Assembly (NCBI GenBank): GCA_006218025.1
Contig: VBWA01000020.1
Span: 1 to 53,158 of the forward strand
From: Rhodocyclaceae bacterium
Lineage (GTDB): Bacteria > Pseudomonadota > Gammaproteobacteria > Burkholderiales > Rhodocyclaceae
DNA: 53,158 nt
Reading direction: 5' to 3'
A program made the position numbers and the translations under genes. The notes under the pieces were generated by a model. It was not told the DNA's origin, did not search any database, and worked only from the letters and a program-made list of their open reading frames with translations. This document shows, piece after piece, positions 8,090-16,683 of the stretch; position 1 is the first letter of the stretch, and each line of letters begins with the position of its first letter.

Positions 8090-8761
8090 ATGACCCAGGA
8101 TGAATTGAAGCAGGCCGTCGCGCGCGCGGCGCGTGATTACGTGGCTGACCGTCTGCCGCGCGGAGCGATTCTCGGCGTGGGCACCGGCTCCACGGCGAAT
8201 TTCTTCATTGACGAGATTGCCGCCATCAAGGACCGCCTCGGCGGCACCGTGGCAAGTTCCGAAGCAACGGCGCAGCGGCTGGCCGGCCATGGCATTCGCG
8301 TGCTCGATCTCAACGATATCGACGCCATGGGCATCTATGTCGATGGCGCGGACGAAATCGACGGCAGCATGGCGATGATCAAGGGCGGTGGCGGGGCGCT
8401 GACGCGCGAGAAGATCGTTGCCGCCGTGGCGGGCACCTTTGTCTGCATCTGCGATGCCTCGAAGCGGGTGCAGACCATGGGCCGGTTTCCGCTGCCGGTG
8501 GAAGTGATACCGATGGCGCGCGCCTATGTCAGCCGCGAGCTGGAGAAGCTGGGCGGCGAGCCGAAGTTGCGCAAGGATCTGGTGACCGACAACGGCAACC
8601 TGATCCTGGACGTGCATGGCCTGTCGATCACCGATCCGGTCGGCCTCGAGGAGCGCATCAACCAGATCGTAGGTGTCGTCACCAATGGTCTGTTCGCGCG
8701 GCGCGGCGCGGACGTGCTGTTGCTGGCTGCGGCGGACGGCGTGCAGACTTACACGCGTTGA
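8090..8761 (+). CDS. rpiA: Ribose-5-phosphate isomerase A
   Basis: Interconverts ribose-5-phosphate and ribulose-5-phosphate, serving both the pentose phosphate pathway and the Calvin cycle encoded downstream. The 223-residue length is standard. Visible motifs are the N-terminal [21 protein letters not shown] with catalytic Asp residues, and [12 protein letters not shown] with the catalytic Glu and Lys. The ATG at 8090 is preceded by a GGAG site; the frame could open at a TTG one codon earlier. A TAAAAT box at 8057-8062 could be its -10 element, but no good -35 is visible. Confidence 0.96.
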   Translation: MTQDELKQAVARAARDYVADRLPRGAILGVGTGSTANFFIDEIAAIKDRLGGTVASSEATAQRLAGHGIRVLDLNDIDAMGIYVDGADEIDGSMAMIKGGGGALTREKIVAAVAGTFVCICDASKRVQTMGRFPLPVEVIPMARAYVSRELEKLGGEPKLRKDLVTDNGNLILDVHGLSITDPVGLEERINQIVGVVTNGLFARRGADVLLLAAADGVQTYTR

Positions 8762-8818
8762 AACAATTCCTTCACACGCTGCGGCTATAGTGTCGGGATT
8801 GCACACAGGAGTGGCGGC

Positions 8819-9523
8819 ATGAACCAGGAACACATCGTCAAGCAATTTGATGCCGATCTGGAAGGCTTGCGCACGCGCGTGCTGGCCATGGGCGGCCTCG
8901 TCGAACAGCAACTGATCCGCGCCATGGAAGGACTGCAGTCCGGTGACATCGCGCTCATCGAGCAAGTGATCGCGGGCGACCGGCAGGTCAATCGGCATGA
9001 AGTCGAACTCGACGAGGCCTGCAATCACGTCATCGCCAAGCGTCAGCCGGCGGCGGTCGATCTGCGCATGATCATGACCGTGGTGAAGACCATCACCGAC
9101 CTCGAGCGGATCGGCGACGAAGCAAAAAAGATCGCGAAAATGGCGCGCGCCATTCATGGCGGCGATACCCGCGTCGTGCCGCGAGTCGATCTGAACGCCC
9201 CGGCCAAGATCGCCGTGGCCATGCTGCGCAAGGCGCTCGACGCCTTCGCCCGGCTGGACGTCAATGCGTCGGCCGAAGTGGTGCGTCAAGATCGCGAGGT
9301 GGATGCCGGCTTCAAGGCGGCGATGCGCCAGCTCATCACTTTCATGATGGAAGATCCGCGCACCATTTCAAGTTCGCTCGATCTGCTGTTCGTCGCGCGC
9401 TCCATCGAGCGCATTGGCGATCACGCGAAGAACATCTCCGAATATGTCGTCTATCTGGTCAAGGGGCGCGACGTGCGTCACATCGGTCTGGAGGCGATGG
9501 AAAAGGAAGTGTCCAGAAGCTAA
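8819..9523 (+). CDS. phoU: Phosphate signalling regulator PhoU
   Basis: Negative modulator of phosphate uptake and of PhoR/PhoB signalling. The 234-residue protein consists of two PhoU three-helix repeats: the first contains ERIGDEAKKIAKMAR near residue 100, the second ERIGDHAKNISEYVVYLVKG near residue 200, each with the E..GD metal-binding signature. RBS GGAG precedes the ATG. No pst genes are adjacent, so the usual pstSCAB-phoU operon is split here. The PPK2-family polyphosphate enzyme nearby fits a phosphate theme, but the genes are on opposite strands. Confidence 0.95.
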   Translation: MNQEHIVKQFDADLEGLRTRVLAMGGLVEQQLIRAMEGLQSGDIALIEQVIAGDRQVNRHEVELDEACNHVIAKRQPAAVDLRMIMTVVKTITDLERIGDEAKKIAKMARAIHGGDTRVVPRVDLNAPAKIAVAMLRKALDAFARLDVNASAEVVRQDREVDAGFKAAMRQLITFMMEDPRTISSSLDLLFVARSIERIGDHAKNISEYVVYLVKGRDVRHIGLEAMEKEVSRS

Positions 9524-9550
9524 CCGGGCAACAGGTTCGCGTGGGAACCG

Positions 9551-9589
9551 AAACGACAAGCGGCGCTCGAAGCGCCGCTTGTCGTTTGC
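9551..9589. terminator. Bidirectional terminator between phoU and yggX
   Basis: Perfect inverted repeat AAACGACAAGCGGCGCT / AGCGCCGCTTGTCGTTT with a 5-base centre, flanked by T-rich sequence. It can serve the two converging genes. Confidence 0.85.
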
Positions 9590-9613
9590 TTTTCGGCCCT
9601 GCCTTCGTACCGC

Positions 9614-9886
9614 TCAGGCCTTCGGTGGGACGTAGCCGCCGACCTGATCCGCCCCGTCGCCGAAGAAGTGCTTTTGCACCTGCTCGGCCAGGTACTTTCG
9701 ATGCTGGGCGTCGGCCAGGCTCAGGCGATTTTCGTTGATCATCATCGTCTGCAGCTTGATCCATTGCTGCCACGCCTCCTTGGAGACGTTCTCATACAGC
9801 TTCCTGCCCATTTCGCCCGGCATGGGAGGCTGGTCGAGACCTTCGGCCTCGCGCCCGAGCTTGATGCAATTGACCATGCGTGCCAC
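9614..9886 (-). CDS. yggX: Fe(2+)-trafficking / Fe-S protection protein YggX
   Basis: A 90-residue cytosolic protein that protects iron-sulfur clusters from oxidative damage. Family signature is complete: [22 protein letters not shown] at the start (single conserved Cys), then [24 protein letters not shown] and a C-terminal VGGYVPP. The true start may be the second Met (three residues in), because most family members begin MVxC. It stands alone, 61 bases downstream of argA on the same strand. Confidence 0.93.
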   Translation of the reverse strand: MARMVNCIKLGREAEGLDQPPMPGEMGRKLYENVSKEAWQQWIKLQTMMINENRLSLADAQHRKYLAEQVQKHFFGDGADQVGGYVPPKA

Positions 9887-9947
9887 AGTGTTTCCTTTCG
9901 CAGAGACTACAAGAAGGCGCCCAGTTTACCTCTAGTTCCGCCGAGTT

Positions 9948-11291
9948 CTACAGAGACTTCACCAGCACTTTCGAACGGCGCTGCAAGTTGTAGAGTTCGC
10001 GCCGTGATTCCGGCAGCGCATCGACACCCGCTTCGGCGAAGCCGCGTTCGATGAACCAGTGCGCGGTGCGCGTGGTCAGCACGAACAGGCGCTTCAGCTT
10101 CATCTTCTTGGCGCGGGCCTCGATGTGGCTGCGCAACTGATCGCCATAGCCGCTGCGACGAAAATCCGGCATGACGGCCAGGCAGGCCAGCTCCGCCGAT
10201 TTCTCGGTCGAGAACGGATAGAGCGCCGCGCAACCGACGATCACGCCATCGTGCTCGACCACCGAGAAACGGGTGATTTCGATTTCGAGCCGCTCGCGGC
10301 CGCGCTTGACCAGTGTGCCGTCGGCCTCCAGCGGCTCGATCAGGCCGAGGATGGCGCCGACGTCGTCGATCGTGGCATCGCGCAGCAGCGCCAGCGGGGC
10401 GCTGGTCATCACCGTGCCGACCCCGTCGCGGGTAAAGAATTCCATGAGCATTGCACCGTCGGCCTGCCGGTCGAGAAAATGCACGCGGCCGATTCCGGCG
10501 CGGCAGGCACGGATGGCGCTGGGCAGCACCCGGGCGATTTCAGCTGCCTGTGCGGATAAATGCCGCGCGGCAAGTTTCTCCGCTTCATCAGCCGTGAGAG
10601 CGTCGATCAAGCCTCCCTTGGCATTGACCAGCCCCGGCGCGTCGCAAAGGTAGATCAGCTTGTCGGCCTTGACCGCTACTGCGACGGCTTCGGCCGCTTC
10701 CTCCCAGGCCAGGTTGAAGATTTCGCCTGTCGGCGAAGCGCCGATCGGTGTGATCAGCACCACGTTTTCCTGGGCGAGGTCGGCCTGGATTTCTTCGGCG
10801 ATGACCTTGCGGATCGCGCCGGTGTATTGGAAGTCGATGCCATCCACCACGCCGACCGGGCGCGCGGTAATGAAGTTGCCCCCGGTGACCCGCAGGAAGG
10901 CGCCGGCCATCGGCGTGTTGGGCAGGCCCTGCGAGAGCAGCGCCTCGATCTCGATGCGGGTGACGCCCATGGCGCGCTTGACGCATTCCAGCGCCGCCGC
11001 GTCGGTGATGCGCAAGCCCTTGTGGAACTTCGGCGTGAGGCCGCGAGAGTGCATCTCGGCATCGATCTGCGGTCGCGCACCATGCACCAGCACCAGCCGG
11101 ATGCCCATGCTGTCAAGCAGCGCGATGTCATGGATCAGCGCCTGCGCGGCGCCCGCCTCGAGCACTTCGCCGCCGAAGGCGATGACGAAGGTGCGGCCAC
11201 GAAAGGCATGGATGTACGGCGCCGCCTGGCGCACCCAGGCGACCAGGCGGGCGTCGGTGTCGGGCTGACTGCTACGGGTCTCAAGGGTCAT
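9948..11291 (-). CDS. argA: Amino-acid N-acetyltransferase (N-acetylglutamate synthase)
   Basis: Makes N-acetylglutamate, the first step of arginine synthesis. The 447-residue product has an N-terminal amino-acid-kinase-like domain (IAFGGEVLEAG, LVHGARPQID, ITPIGASPTGEIFNLAWEEAAEAVAVA), which binds arginine for feedback control, and a C-terminal GNAT acetyltransferase domain (CAALYPF, ELACLAVMPDFRRSGYGDQL). Its ATG overlaps the stop of the upstream pap gene (ATGA), which fixes the start at 11291 although the frame is open far upstream. Confidence 0.95.
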   Translation of the reverse strand: MTLETRSSQPDTDARLVAWVRQAAPYIHAFRGRTFVIAFGGEVLEAGAAQALIHDIALLDSMGIRLVLVHGARPQIDAEMHSRGLTPKFHKGLRITDAAALECVKRAMGVTRIEIEALLSQGLPNTPMAGAFLRVTGGNFITARPVGVVDGIDFQYTGAIRKVIAEEIQADLAQENVVLITPIGASPTGEIFNLAWEEAAEAVAVAVKADKLIYLCDAPGLVNAKGGLIDALTADEAEKLAARHLSAQAAEIARVLPSAIRACRAGIGRVHFLDRQADGAMLMEFFTRDGVGTVMTSAPLALLRDATIDDVGAILGLIEPLEADGTLVKRGRERLEIEITRFSVVEHDGVIVGCAALYPFSTEKSAELACLAVMPDFRRSGYGDQLRSHIEARAKKMKLKRLFVLTTRTAHWFIERGFAEAGVDALPESRRELYNLQRRSKVLVKSL

Positions 11292-13021
11292 GTAGCGGTC
11301 TTGCCTTTCGTCGGTTTCACTGTCTTCGCGGCTGCGGCTGCGGCTGCGGGTGCCCTGGGCCTGGCGGGTCGCGGCGGAACTCTGGAGACCTTGGGTTTCG
11401 CTTCCGGCCTCACTACCGCCTTCACTTCCGCCTTCACTTCCTTCCGGCCCTCTGGCTCCTTCTTGCCCTTCTTCTTGTCCTTTTTGTCCTTCGGCTCCTT
11501 GTCGGCCTTTTTCTCGTCGTCTTTCTCGGTCGGCACGGGTTTGCCTTCCAGTTCGGCTTCGAGCCTCTGGCAGATGGTGCGCATGATCTTTACCCGGGCG
11601 TAGTTTTTGTCGTTGGCCTCGACCAGCGTCCACGGTGCCGAACCGGTGCTGGTGCGATCCACCATGTCGCAGATCGCCTGCTGGTAAGCGTCCCATTTCT
11701 CGCGGTTGCGCCAGTCTTCTTCGGTGATCTTGAAGCGCTTGAACTGGATCTTCTCGCGTTCCTTGAAGCGCTTCAGCTGCTCTTCCTGGCTGACTTGGAG
11801 CCAGAATTTGCAGACGATGATGCCGGCTTCGGACAAATCGTGTTCGAAGTCGTTGATCTCGGAATAGGCGCGCAGCCAGTCAGCCTCGGCGCAGTAGCCC
11901 TCGACGCGCTCGACCAGCACGCGGCCGTACCAGGTGCGGTCGAAGATCGCGACCCGGCCGTTGCGCGGAATGTGCCGCCAGAAACGCCACATGTAGGGCT
12001 GCGCGCGCTCCTCCTCGGTCGGCGCGGCGATCGGCACGATCTGGTAGTCGCGCGCATCCATCGATGCGGCGATGCGGCGGATGGCGCCGCCCTTGCCGGC
12101 CGCGTCCGCGCCCTCGAAGGCACAGACCAGCGAACGCCCCTTGAAGCGCGGGTCGCGCACCAGTTCGGACAGCTTGCCCTGCCATTGCGCCAACTGGTTA
12201 TCGTAGTCCTTCTCGGTGATCGTCCTGTTCAGGTTGAGCTCGGAGAGCACGTTGCGCCCATCGATGTTCACCCGTATCGGCGGCGCCACCGGCGTGGTGT
12301 GGATGGCGGGGTTGTCCAGGCGCTGGCGGATCGCCTCGAGCAGGATCTTGCCGGTCGTCAGCGAGCGATAGCGGTCATCTTCCCCCTCGACGATGATCCA
12401 GGGTGCCCACGCCGTGTTGGTCATGCGCAGCACGTGGCCGACCACGTCCTGCATCTTGTCGTAGGATTTCAGACGTTCCCAATTCCACTTGGTGACGCGC
12501 CAGGCGGTCTTCGGGTCCTTTTCCAGTGACTTCAAGCGGCGCTTCTGGCCGTCCTTGGTCAGGTGGAACCAGAACTTCAGCACCAGCGCGCCTTCATTGA
12601 CCAACATGGCTTCGAAGCGGTTGATCTGGTCGATGCGCGCGTCCATCGCCGCCTTGCTCATGCCGCCGTCGAGGCGGTCGTGGATCGGGCTCGAATACCA
12701 GGAACCGGCGAACACGCCGACGCGCCCCTTGGGCGGCAGCGCGCGCCAGTAGCGCCACATGAACGGCCGCGTGCGTTCCTCGTCGCTCGGCGCCGAGAAG
12801 GCCAGGGTCGAGATGAAGCGCGGATCCATCCACTCGTAGAGGATGTTGATGGTCTCGCCCTTGCCGGCGCCGTCCTGGCCGCTGACCAGCATGACGACCG
12901 GGATCTTGCCGTTTTCCTTCAAGTCAAATTGGGCATCGAGCAGGGCGGCACGCAGTTCCGGCACCGCCTTCTTGTAGGTGTCCTTGTCGATCTTGTGACC
13001 GATTTCCGCAGATTCGAACAT
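11288..13021 (-). CDS. pap: Polyphosphate:AMP phosphotransferase (two-domain PPK2)
   Basis: Transfers phosphate from polyphosphate to AMP, giving ADP. Two tandem PPK2 domains are visible, each with a Walker A loop: SGQDGAGKGE near residue 50 and EGADAAGKGG near residue 305, each followed by RPFMWRYWRALP or QPYMWRFWRHIP lid motifs. Two fused domains are typical of class II PPK2, which act on AMP. The start at 13021 overlaps the rsmE stop (TAATG). The last 80 residues are a Lys/Glu then Pro/Ala/Lys-rich tail with no fold expected. Together with rsmE and argA it forms an overlapping minus-strand operon. Confidence 0.88.
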   Translation of the reverse strand: MFESAEIGHKIDKDTYKKAVPELRAALLDAQFDLKENGKIPVVMLVSGQDGAGKGETINILYEWMDPRFISTLAFSAPSDEERTRPFMWRYWRALPPKGRVGVFAGSWYSSPIHDRLDGGMSKAAMDARIDQINRFEAMLVNEGALVLKFWFHLTKDGQKRRLKSLEKDPKTAWRVTKWNWERLKSYDKMQDVVGHVLRMTNTAWAPWIIVEGEDDRYRSLTTGKILLEAIRQRLDNPAIHTTPVAPPIRVNIDGRNVLSELNLNRTITEKDYDNQLAQWQGKLSELVRDPRFKGRSLVCAFEGADAAGKGGAIRRIAASMDARDYQIVPIAAPTEEERAQPYMWRFWRHIPRNGRVAIFDRTWYGRVLVERVEGYCAEADWLRAYSEINDFEHDLSEAGIIVCKFWLQVSQEEQLKRFKEREKIQFKRFKITEEDWRNREKWDAYQQAICDMVDRTSTGSAPWTLVEANDKNYARVKIMRTICQRLEAELEGKPVPTEKDDEKKADKEPKDKKDKKKGKKEPEGRKEVKAEVKAVVRPEAKPKVSRVPPRPARPRAPAAAAAAAKTVKPTKGKTAT

Positions 13022-13749
13022 TACCAATCTCCCCAAAGTGCCATCATTGCCGCCACGGCGCCGAGCCCGGCGGTTTCGGTGCGCAGCACGCGCGGCCCCA
13101 GCCCGATGGGATGGAAGCCGGCGGCGCGCGCCGCCAACAGTTCGCCTTCGTCGAAGCCGCCTTCCGGGCCGACCAGCAGGCTGACCGGCACGGCAGGCGG
13201 CTTCAGGTCGCGCAGCGACCCGGCGGCCTCCGGCGCGCAGACGAAACGTAGCCCATTCTCCTGCGCTGCGAGGCCAAGATATTGCGGCAGATCAAGGATC
13301 GGTGCGACTTCCGGGACGCGATTGCGCCCGGATTGTTCGCAGGCGGCGATCGCGATGTTGCGCCAGTGTTCGACTCGGCGCGTCGCGCGTTCGCCGGAAA
13401 GCCGGATGACACTGCGTTTCGCCGCCACCGGCTGGATCCTTCTGACCCCCAGTTCGACGGCTTTCTGCACCACCCAATCCATTTTGTCGCTGGCGGGCAG
13501 GGCCTGCACCAGCGTCAGGGCCAGCGGCGCCTCGCAGTCGGTACCATCGAATTCGACCAGGGCCGCACGCAAGACCTTGCCGGCCGGGTGGAGCGTGGCT
13601 CTCCACTGTCCGCCGCGCCCGTCGAATAGAATCGCCGTGTCGCCAGCGCCGACTCTCAAGACCTTCAGCGCGTGGTGGCTGGCCTCGGCGGCAAGCTCGA
13701 CCGTGGCGCCCGGGTGCAGCGGGAAGGGACAGAAGAATCTCGGTATCAT
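13021..13749 (-). CDS. rsmE: 16S rRNA (uracil-1498-N3)-methyltransferase RsmE
   Basis: SPOUT-class methyltransferase of 16S rRNA U1498, 242 residues. The N-terminal PUA-like part includes PRFFCP and LFDGRGGQW; the C-terminal trefoil-knot part ends with the SAM motif LLVGPEGGFDEGEL and LGPRVLRTETA. The start ATG at 13749 gives the MIPRFF sequence usual for the family. At 13632-13653 the dispersed GTCGGCGCTGGCG motif is read as VGAGDTA, where many homologs also have a G-D pair, so this copy may partly reflect protein constraint. Confidence 0.94.
   Translation of the reverse strand: MIPRFFCPFPLHPGATVELAAEASHHALKVLRVGAGDTAILFDGRGGQWRATLHPAGKVLRAALVEFDGTDCEAPLALTLVQALPASDKMDWVVQKAVELGVRRIQPVAAKRSVIRLSGERATRRVEHWRNIAIAACEQSGRNRVPEVAPILDLPQYLGLAAQENGLRFVCAPEAAGSLRDLKPPAVPVSLLVGPEGGFDEGELLAARAAGFHPIGLGPRVLRTETAGLGAVAAMMALWGDW
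13632..13653 (-). repeat. Dispersed GTCGGCGCTGGCG motif, copy in rsmE
   Basis: Minus strand reads GTCGGCGCTGGCGACACGGC then GA, the same sequence as in the cbbQ-cbbO gap except one base. Confidence 0.55.
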
Positions 13750-13782
13750 GTTTGCATTATCCCCAAATTTCGGAGGCAGCGC

Positions 13783-14340
13783 ATGGTCAGCCTTTCCCCA
13801 CCCGTTTGCGACTTCGGCCGGCAGGCCATCGACTTCGACCTGCCGGGCGTCGACGGCAAGCGTCACAGCCTGGCCAGCGCGCGTGGCCCGAAAGGATTGC
13901 TGGTGATGTTCATCTGCAATCACTGCCCCTATGTCCAGGCGGTGATCCACCGCATCGTGCGCGACACGGTGGAACTGGCCGCGCTCGGCATCGGCAGCAT
14001 CGCCATCATGAGCAACGACCCGACCGACTATCCGGAGGACTCGTGGCAGAGCATGGAGCGGATCGCGCGCGAGCTCCAGTTCCCCTTTCCCTATGTGCTG
14101 GACCAGTCGCAGCAGGTGGCCAAAGCCTATGGCGCCGTGTGCACGCCGGATTTCTTCGGCTACAACGCCGATCTGGAACTGCAGTACCGCGGTCGGCTGG
14201 ACGAGTCGCGCAAGCAAACGGCGCCCGAAAATGCGCGGCGCGACTTGTTCGAGGCGATGCGGCAGGTGGCCTTGAGCGGACAGGGCCCGGCGCAGCAGAC
14301 GCCGGGCATCGGCTGTTCGATCAAGTGGAGAAGTCCGTGA
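13783..14340 (+). CDS. Thioredoxin-fold protein, AhpC/TSA-like, redox function unknown
   Basis: 185 residues with a peroxiredoxin/thioredoxin-like fold: FDLPGVDGKRHSLASARG, then LLVMFICNHCPYVQAV, where the CNHC pair takes the place of the redox CxxC, and later VCTPDFFGYNADLELQYRG, which is the usual cis-Pro region. This is the widespread 'thioredoxin family protein' with a CNHCPYV signature. It has no signal peptide and is therefore cytosolic. The ATG at 13783 has a GGAGG site. The stop overlaps the next gene (GTGA). Substrate is not known. Confidence 0.82.
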   Translation: MVSLSPPVCDFGRQAIDFDLPGVDGKRHSLASARGPKGLLVMFICNHCPYVQAVIHRIVRDTVELAALGIGSIAIMSNDPTDYPEDSWQSMERIARELQFPFPYVLDQSQQVAKAYGAVCTPDFFGYNADLELQYRGRLDESRKQTAPENARRDLFEAMRQVALSGQGPAQQTPGIGCSIKWRSP

Positions 14341-14819
14341 GACTGGCGCTGTTTGTCGCGATCCTGATGGCCGCGACCGCCGCGGGCGCGACCGACAACG
14401 TGCTGCTGATACAGCTGCAGCCGGGCGGTCGATATGTGGTCTGGCATACCGAAGGGGAAAGCCGGATTTCCGACGACGAAGTCATGGCGCTCGAGGCGAC
14501 GGCCAAGCCCGAGGGGGGCGAAGAAATGCCGACCAGCGCCGGCCCGGCCCGCGCCTATGAAACCAGTGACGGCGTGACGATCAGACTGCTGTCGGCAAAA
14601 AACGACAAGGCGCTGTTGCTCGACCGCGATGACTGCAACCATGTTCGGATCTGGCATGCCGCCGGCGCCACCAACCTGTCGGAAGATCAGATCACCGACA
14701 TTTTCATGAGCGCACTCCCCGAAGGCGGCAAGCGCATCACCATCGGCAAATACTACGTCAAGGCGTTCATCACCAAACTGGGCGTGACCGCGTCGCTCTG
14801 GAACGCCCCGGCCAGATAG
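14337..14819 (+). CDS. Secreted hypothetical protein
   Basis: 160 residues beginning with a signal peptide (VRLALFVAILMAATAAGA, cleavage probably after GATA/AGA). The mature part has no motif I recognise; it is rich in charged residues with LLIQLQPGGRYVVWHTEGE and a near-repeat-like DRDDCNHVRIWHAAG containing the only Cys. The GTG start overlaps the stop of the thioredoxin-like gene, so the two are co-translated, which hints at a periplasmic partner role; this is inference. It converges on cbbR with only an 18-base gap. Confidence 0.7.
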   Translation: MRLALFVAILMAATAAGATDNVLLIQLQPGGRYVVWHTEGESRISDDEVMALEATAKPEGGEEMPTSAGPARAYETSDGVTIRLLSAKNDKALLLDRDDCNHVRIWHAAGATNLSEDQITDIFMSALPEGGKRITIGKYYVKAFITKLGVTASLWNAPAR

Positions 14820-14837
14820 CCGGCGGGCACTGTCCCC

Positions 14838-15785
14838 TCAGCGCCCGGGCGCCGCTGCGTTCGGTGTCTGTTTGCCGATCTGTGCCTCGATCAGCCGCGA
14901 TCCTTCGCTGTCCATGAAGTCCACGAAGGCGATGGCCGCCGGCATCAGGCGCTTGTCGGTGCGATAGACCAGGCGCCACTGGCGCTTGACCGGCGTGCCG
15001 GTGACGTTGAGCTTGACCAGCCGGCCGACCGAGCGCTCCAGGCCGATGGTGTGCTCCGAGATGAAGGACAGACCGAGGCCGGCCATCACCGCCTGCTTGA
15101 TGGTCTCGTTGCTGCCCAGTTCCATGGTTGCGCCCGCCGTGACGTGATGCAGTTCGAGGAAGCGTTCGAGTGCGCTGCGCGTGCCCGAGCCGGGTTCGCG
15201 GATCAGCAGGGTTTCCGCCGCCAGTCGCTGCGGATCGATGCGCTTCTTGTCCGCCAGCGGGTGGTCGGGCGCGGCGATGAATACCAGCGGGTGATCGGCA
15301 AATATCTTGGCCACGGTCTCGAACTCGTTGGGCGGCGTGCCCATGATGGCGAGGTCGATGTCGTTTTCGGCGAGATGGCGCACGATGGTGCCGCGGTTGT
15401 TGACCGTCAGCTGCAATTCGACCCCGGGATGCCGGCGACGAAACTCGGCAAGCAGGGCGGGTGCGAAGTATTTCGCCGTGCTGACCACGCCGATCTTCAG
15501 ATGGCCGGCCTCGACACCCTTCAGCGCGGCCAGTGCTTCGCCGGCCTCGCGCAGCTGTTCGGCAATGCGCCGCGCCTGGCTCGCGACCTCTTCGCCGGCC
15601 GCAGTGAGGCGCACCTTCTTGCCGGCCTGTTCGGTCAGCGGCAGTCCCGCCTGATCCTCCAGCGCTTGCACCTGCATGGATACGGCGGGCTGGGTCAGGT
15701 GCAGTTCCTCGGCGGCGCGCGAAAAGGAGAGATGGCGGGCAACGGCTTCGAATATCTTGAGTTGGCGCAGGGTGACGTTTTTCAT
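14838..15785 (-). CDS. cbbR: LysR-type regulator CbbR
   Basis: Transcription activator of Calvin-cycle genes, 315 residues. The N-terminal winged helix is clear: TLRQLKIFEAVARHLSFSRAAEELHLTQPAVSMQVQALE. The effector domain follows (LKIGVVSTAKYFAPALLAEF, FISEHTIGLE). Assignment to CbbR and not another LysR protein rests on the strong CbbR-like N-terminus and on its position, divergent from cbbY and next to cbbM. The intergenic region holds an operator that recurs at cbbM and fbp. LysR proteins usually repress their own gene from such a site. Confidence 0.92.
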   Translation of the reverse strand: MKNVTLRQLKIFEAVARHLSFSRAAEELHLTQPAVSMQVQALEDQAGLPLTEQAGKKVRLTAAGEEVASQARRIAEQLREAGEALAALKGVEAGHLKIGVVSTAKYFAPALLAEFRRRHPGVELQLTVNNRGTIVRHLAENDIDLAIMGTPPNEFETVAKIFADHPLVFIAAPDHPLADKKRIDPQRLAAETLLIREPGSGTRSALERFLELHHVTAGATMELGSNETIKQAVMAGLGLSFISEHTIGLERSVGRLVKLNVTGTPVKRQWRLVYRTDKRLMPAAIAFVDFMDSEGSRLIEAQIGKQTPNAAAPGR

Positions 15786-15821
15786 GGGCGTTCGGCTTTG
15801 AGGAGGCGCTTTGAGTTTATG

Positions 15822-15876
15822 TTATCACTGCCATAAGAAAGCATGACTGTCGCTTATGGGTGGCTGCAGGCTATGC
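15822..15876. promoter_or_regulatory. CbbR operator in the cbbR-cbbY intergenic region
   Basis: TTAT-CACTGCC-ATAA at 15822-15836, then RAAAN2RTGA-like sequence and CTTAT at 15853. Spacing and sequence equal those upstream of cbbM and fbp. A weak -10-like CTATGC lies at 15871. The site is 37 bases from the cbbR start, suiting autoregulation. Confidence 0.75.
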
Positions 15877-15884
15877 TGTGCCTC

Positions 15885-16595
15885 ATGCTTGAAGCCCTGA
15901 TTTTCGACGTCGATGGCACGCTGGCCGACACCGAGCGTGACGGCCATCGCCTCGCTTTCAACGCGGCCTTCGCCGAGGCAGGCCTCGCATGGTGCTGGGA
16001 CGAGGCGCTTTACGGCGAATTGCTCGAGGTGACCGGAGGCAAGGAACGGATACGTTTCTTCTGCGAGCGACACGCCGCGGAATTCCTGGGTCAGGCGGAT
16101 GCGGAAGCGCGCATCAAGGATTTGCATGCAGCCAAGACGCGGCATTATGTGAGGCTCTGCGCGCGGGGCATCCCCTTGCGTCCGGGCGTGGAGCAGCTGT
16201 TGCGCGAAGCGAACGCCAGCGGCCTGCGCCTGGCGATTGCCACGACCACGACGCCGGAAAACGTCAGTGCCTTGTTGTCCCCTGACCTGCTCGCGCTGTT
16301 TGAAACAGTCGGCGCTGGCGATACGGTGCCGAACAAGAAGCCGGCGCCGGATATCTATCGCTGGGTGCTCGATCAATTGGCATTGCCGGCCACTGCCTGT
16401 CTTGCCATGGAAGATTCGGCAAACGGACTCAAGGCCAGCCTCGCGGCCGGACTGGCGACGGTGATCACGCCAACTGACTACACCCGTGACCACGACTTTT
16501 CCGGCGCCCTGGCCCTGTTGCCCGATCTTGGTCGAGTGGCAGTGCCGCTGCTCCGGCACTGGCATCAAACTACTTATACTAGTAATAAAAAATAG
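15885..16595 (+). CDS. cbbY: CbbY-type HAD phosphatase
   Basis: Haloacid-dehalogenase phosphatase; CbbY proteins dephosphorylate xylulose-1,5-bisphosphate, an inhibitory by-product of RuBisCO. Motifs: IFDVDGTLADTERDGH (nucleophile Asp and general acid), ATTTTPEN (motif II Thr), KKPAPDIY (motif III Lys) and MEDSANGLKA (motif IV). Starts at 15843 and 15873 are possible, but 15885 (MLEALIFDVDG) matches the family and the earlier ones lie in the operator. No clear RBS is seen. Its last codons overlap the cbbM operator. A copy of the dispersed motif is at 16308 (VGAGDTV). Confidence 0.9.
   Translation: MLEALIFDVDGTLADTERDGHRLAFNAAFAEAGLAWCWDEALYGELLEVTGGKERIRFFCERHAAEFLGQADAEARIKDLHAAKTRHYVRLCARGIPLRPGVEQLLREANASGLRLAIATTTTPENVSALLSPDLLALFETVGAGDTVPNKKPAPDIYRWVLDQLALPATACLAMEDSANGLKASLAAGLATVITPTDYTRDHDFSGALALLPDLGRVAVPLLRHWHQTTYTSNKK
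16308..16327 (+). repeat. Dispersed GTCGGCGCTGGCG motif, copy in cbbY
   Basis: GTCGGCGCTGGCGATACGGT, identical over 20 bases to the copy in bioC. Read as VGAGDTV just before the KKPAPD motif, where homologs also have GD, so partly protein-constrained. Confidence 0.55.
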
Positions 16596-16628
16596 TGACT
16601 TTGACTTATGCAACGGCATGATTAAGAT
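16574..16628 (+). promoter_or_regulatory. CbbR operator and promoter of cbbM
   Basis: TTAT-ACTAGTA-ATAA at 16574-16588 and CTTAT at 16605, followed in register by -35 TTGACT (16601-16606) and -10 TAAGAT (16623-16628), 16 bases apart. It overlaps the end of cbbY. Confidence 0.8.
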
Positions 16629-16683
16629 GTCGCCAATCCGCTGCACCATTTGCCTGAACGAATAACTCCCAAGGAGGAACACC

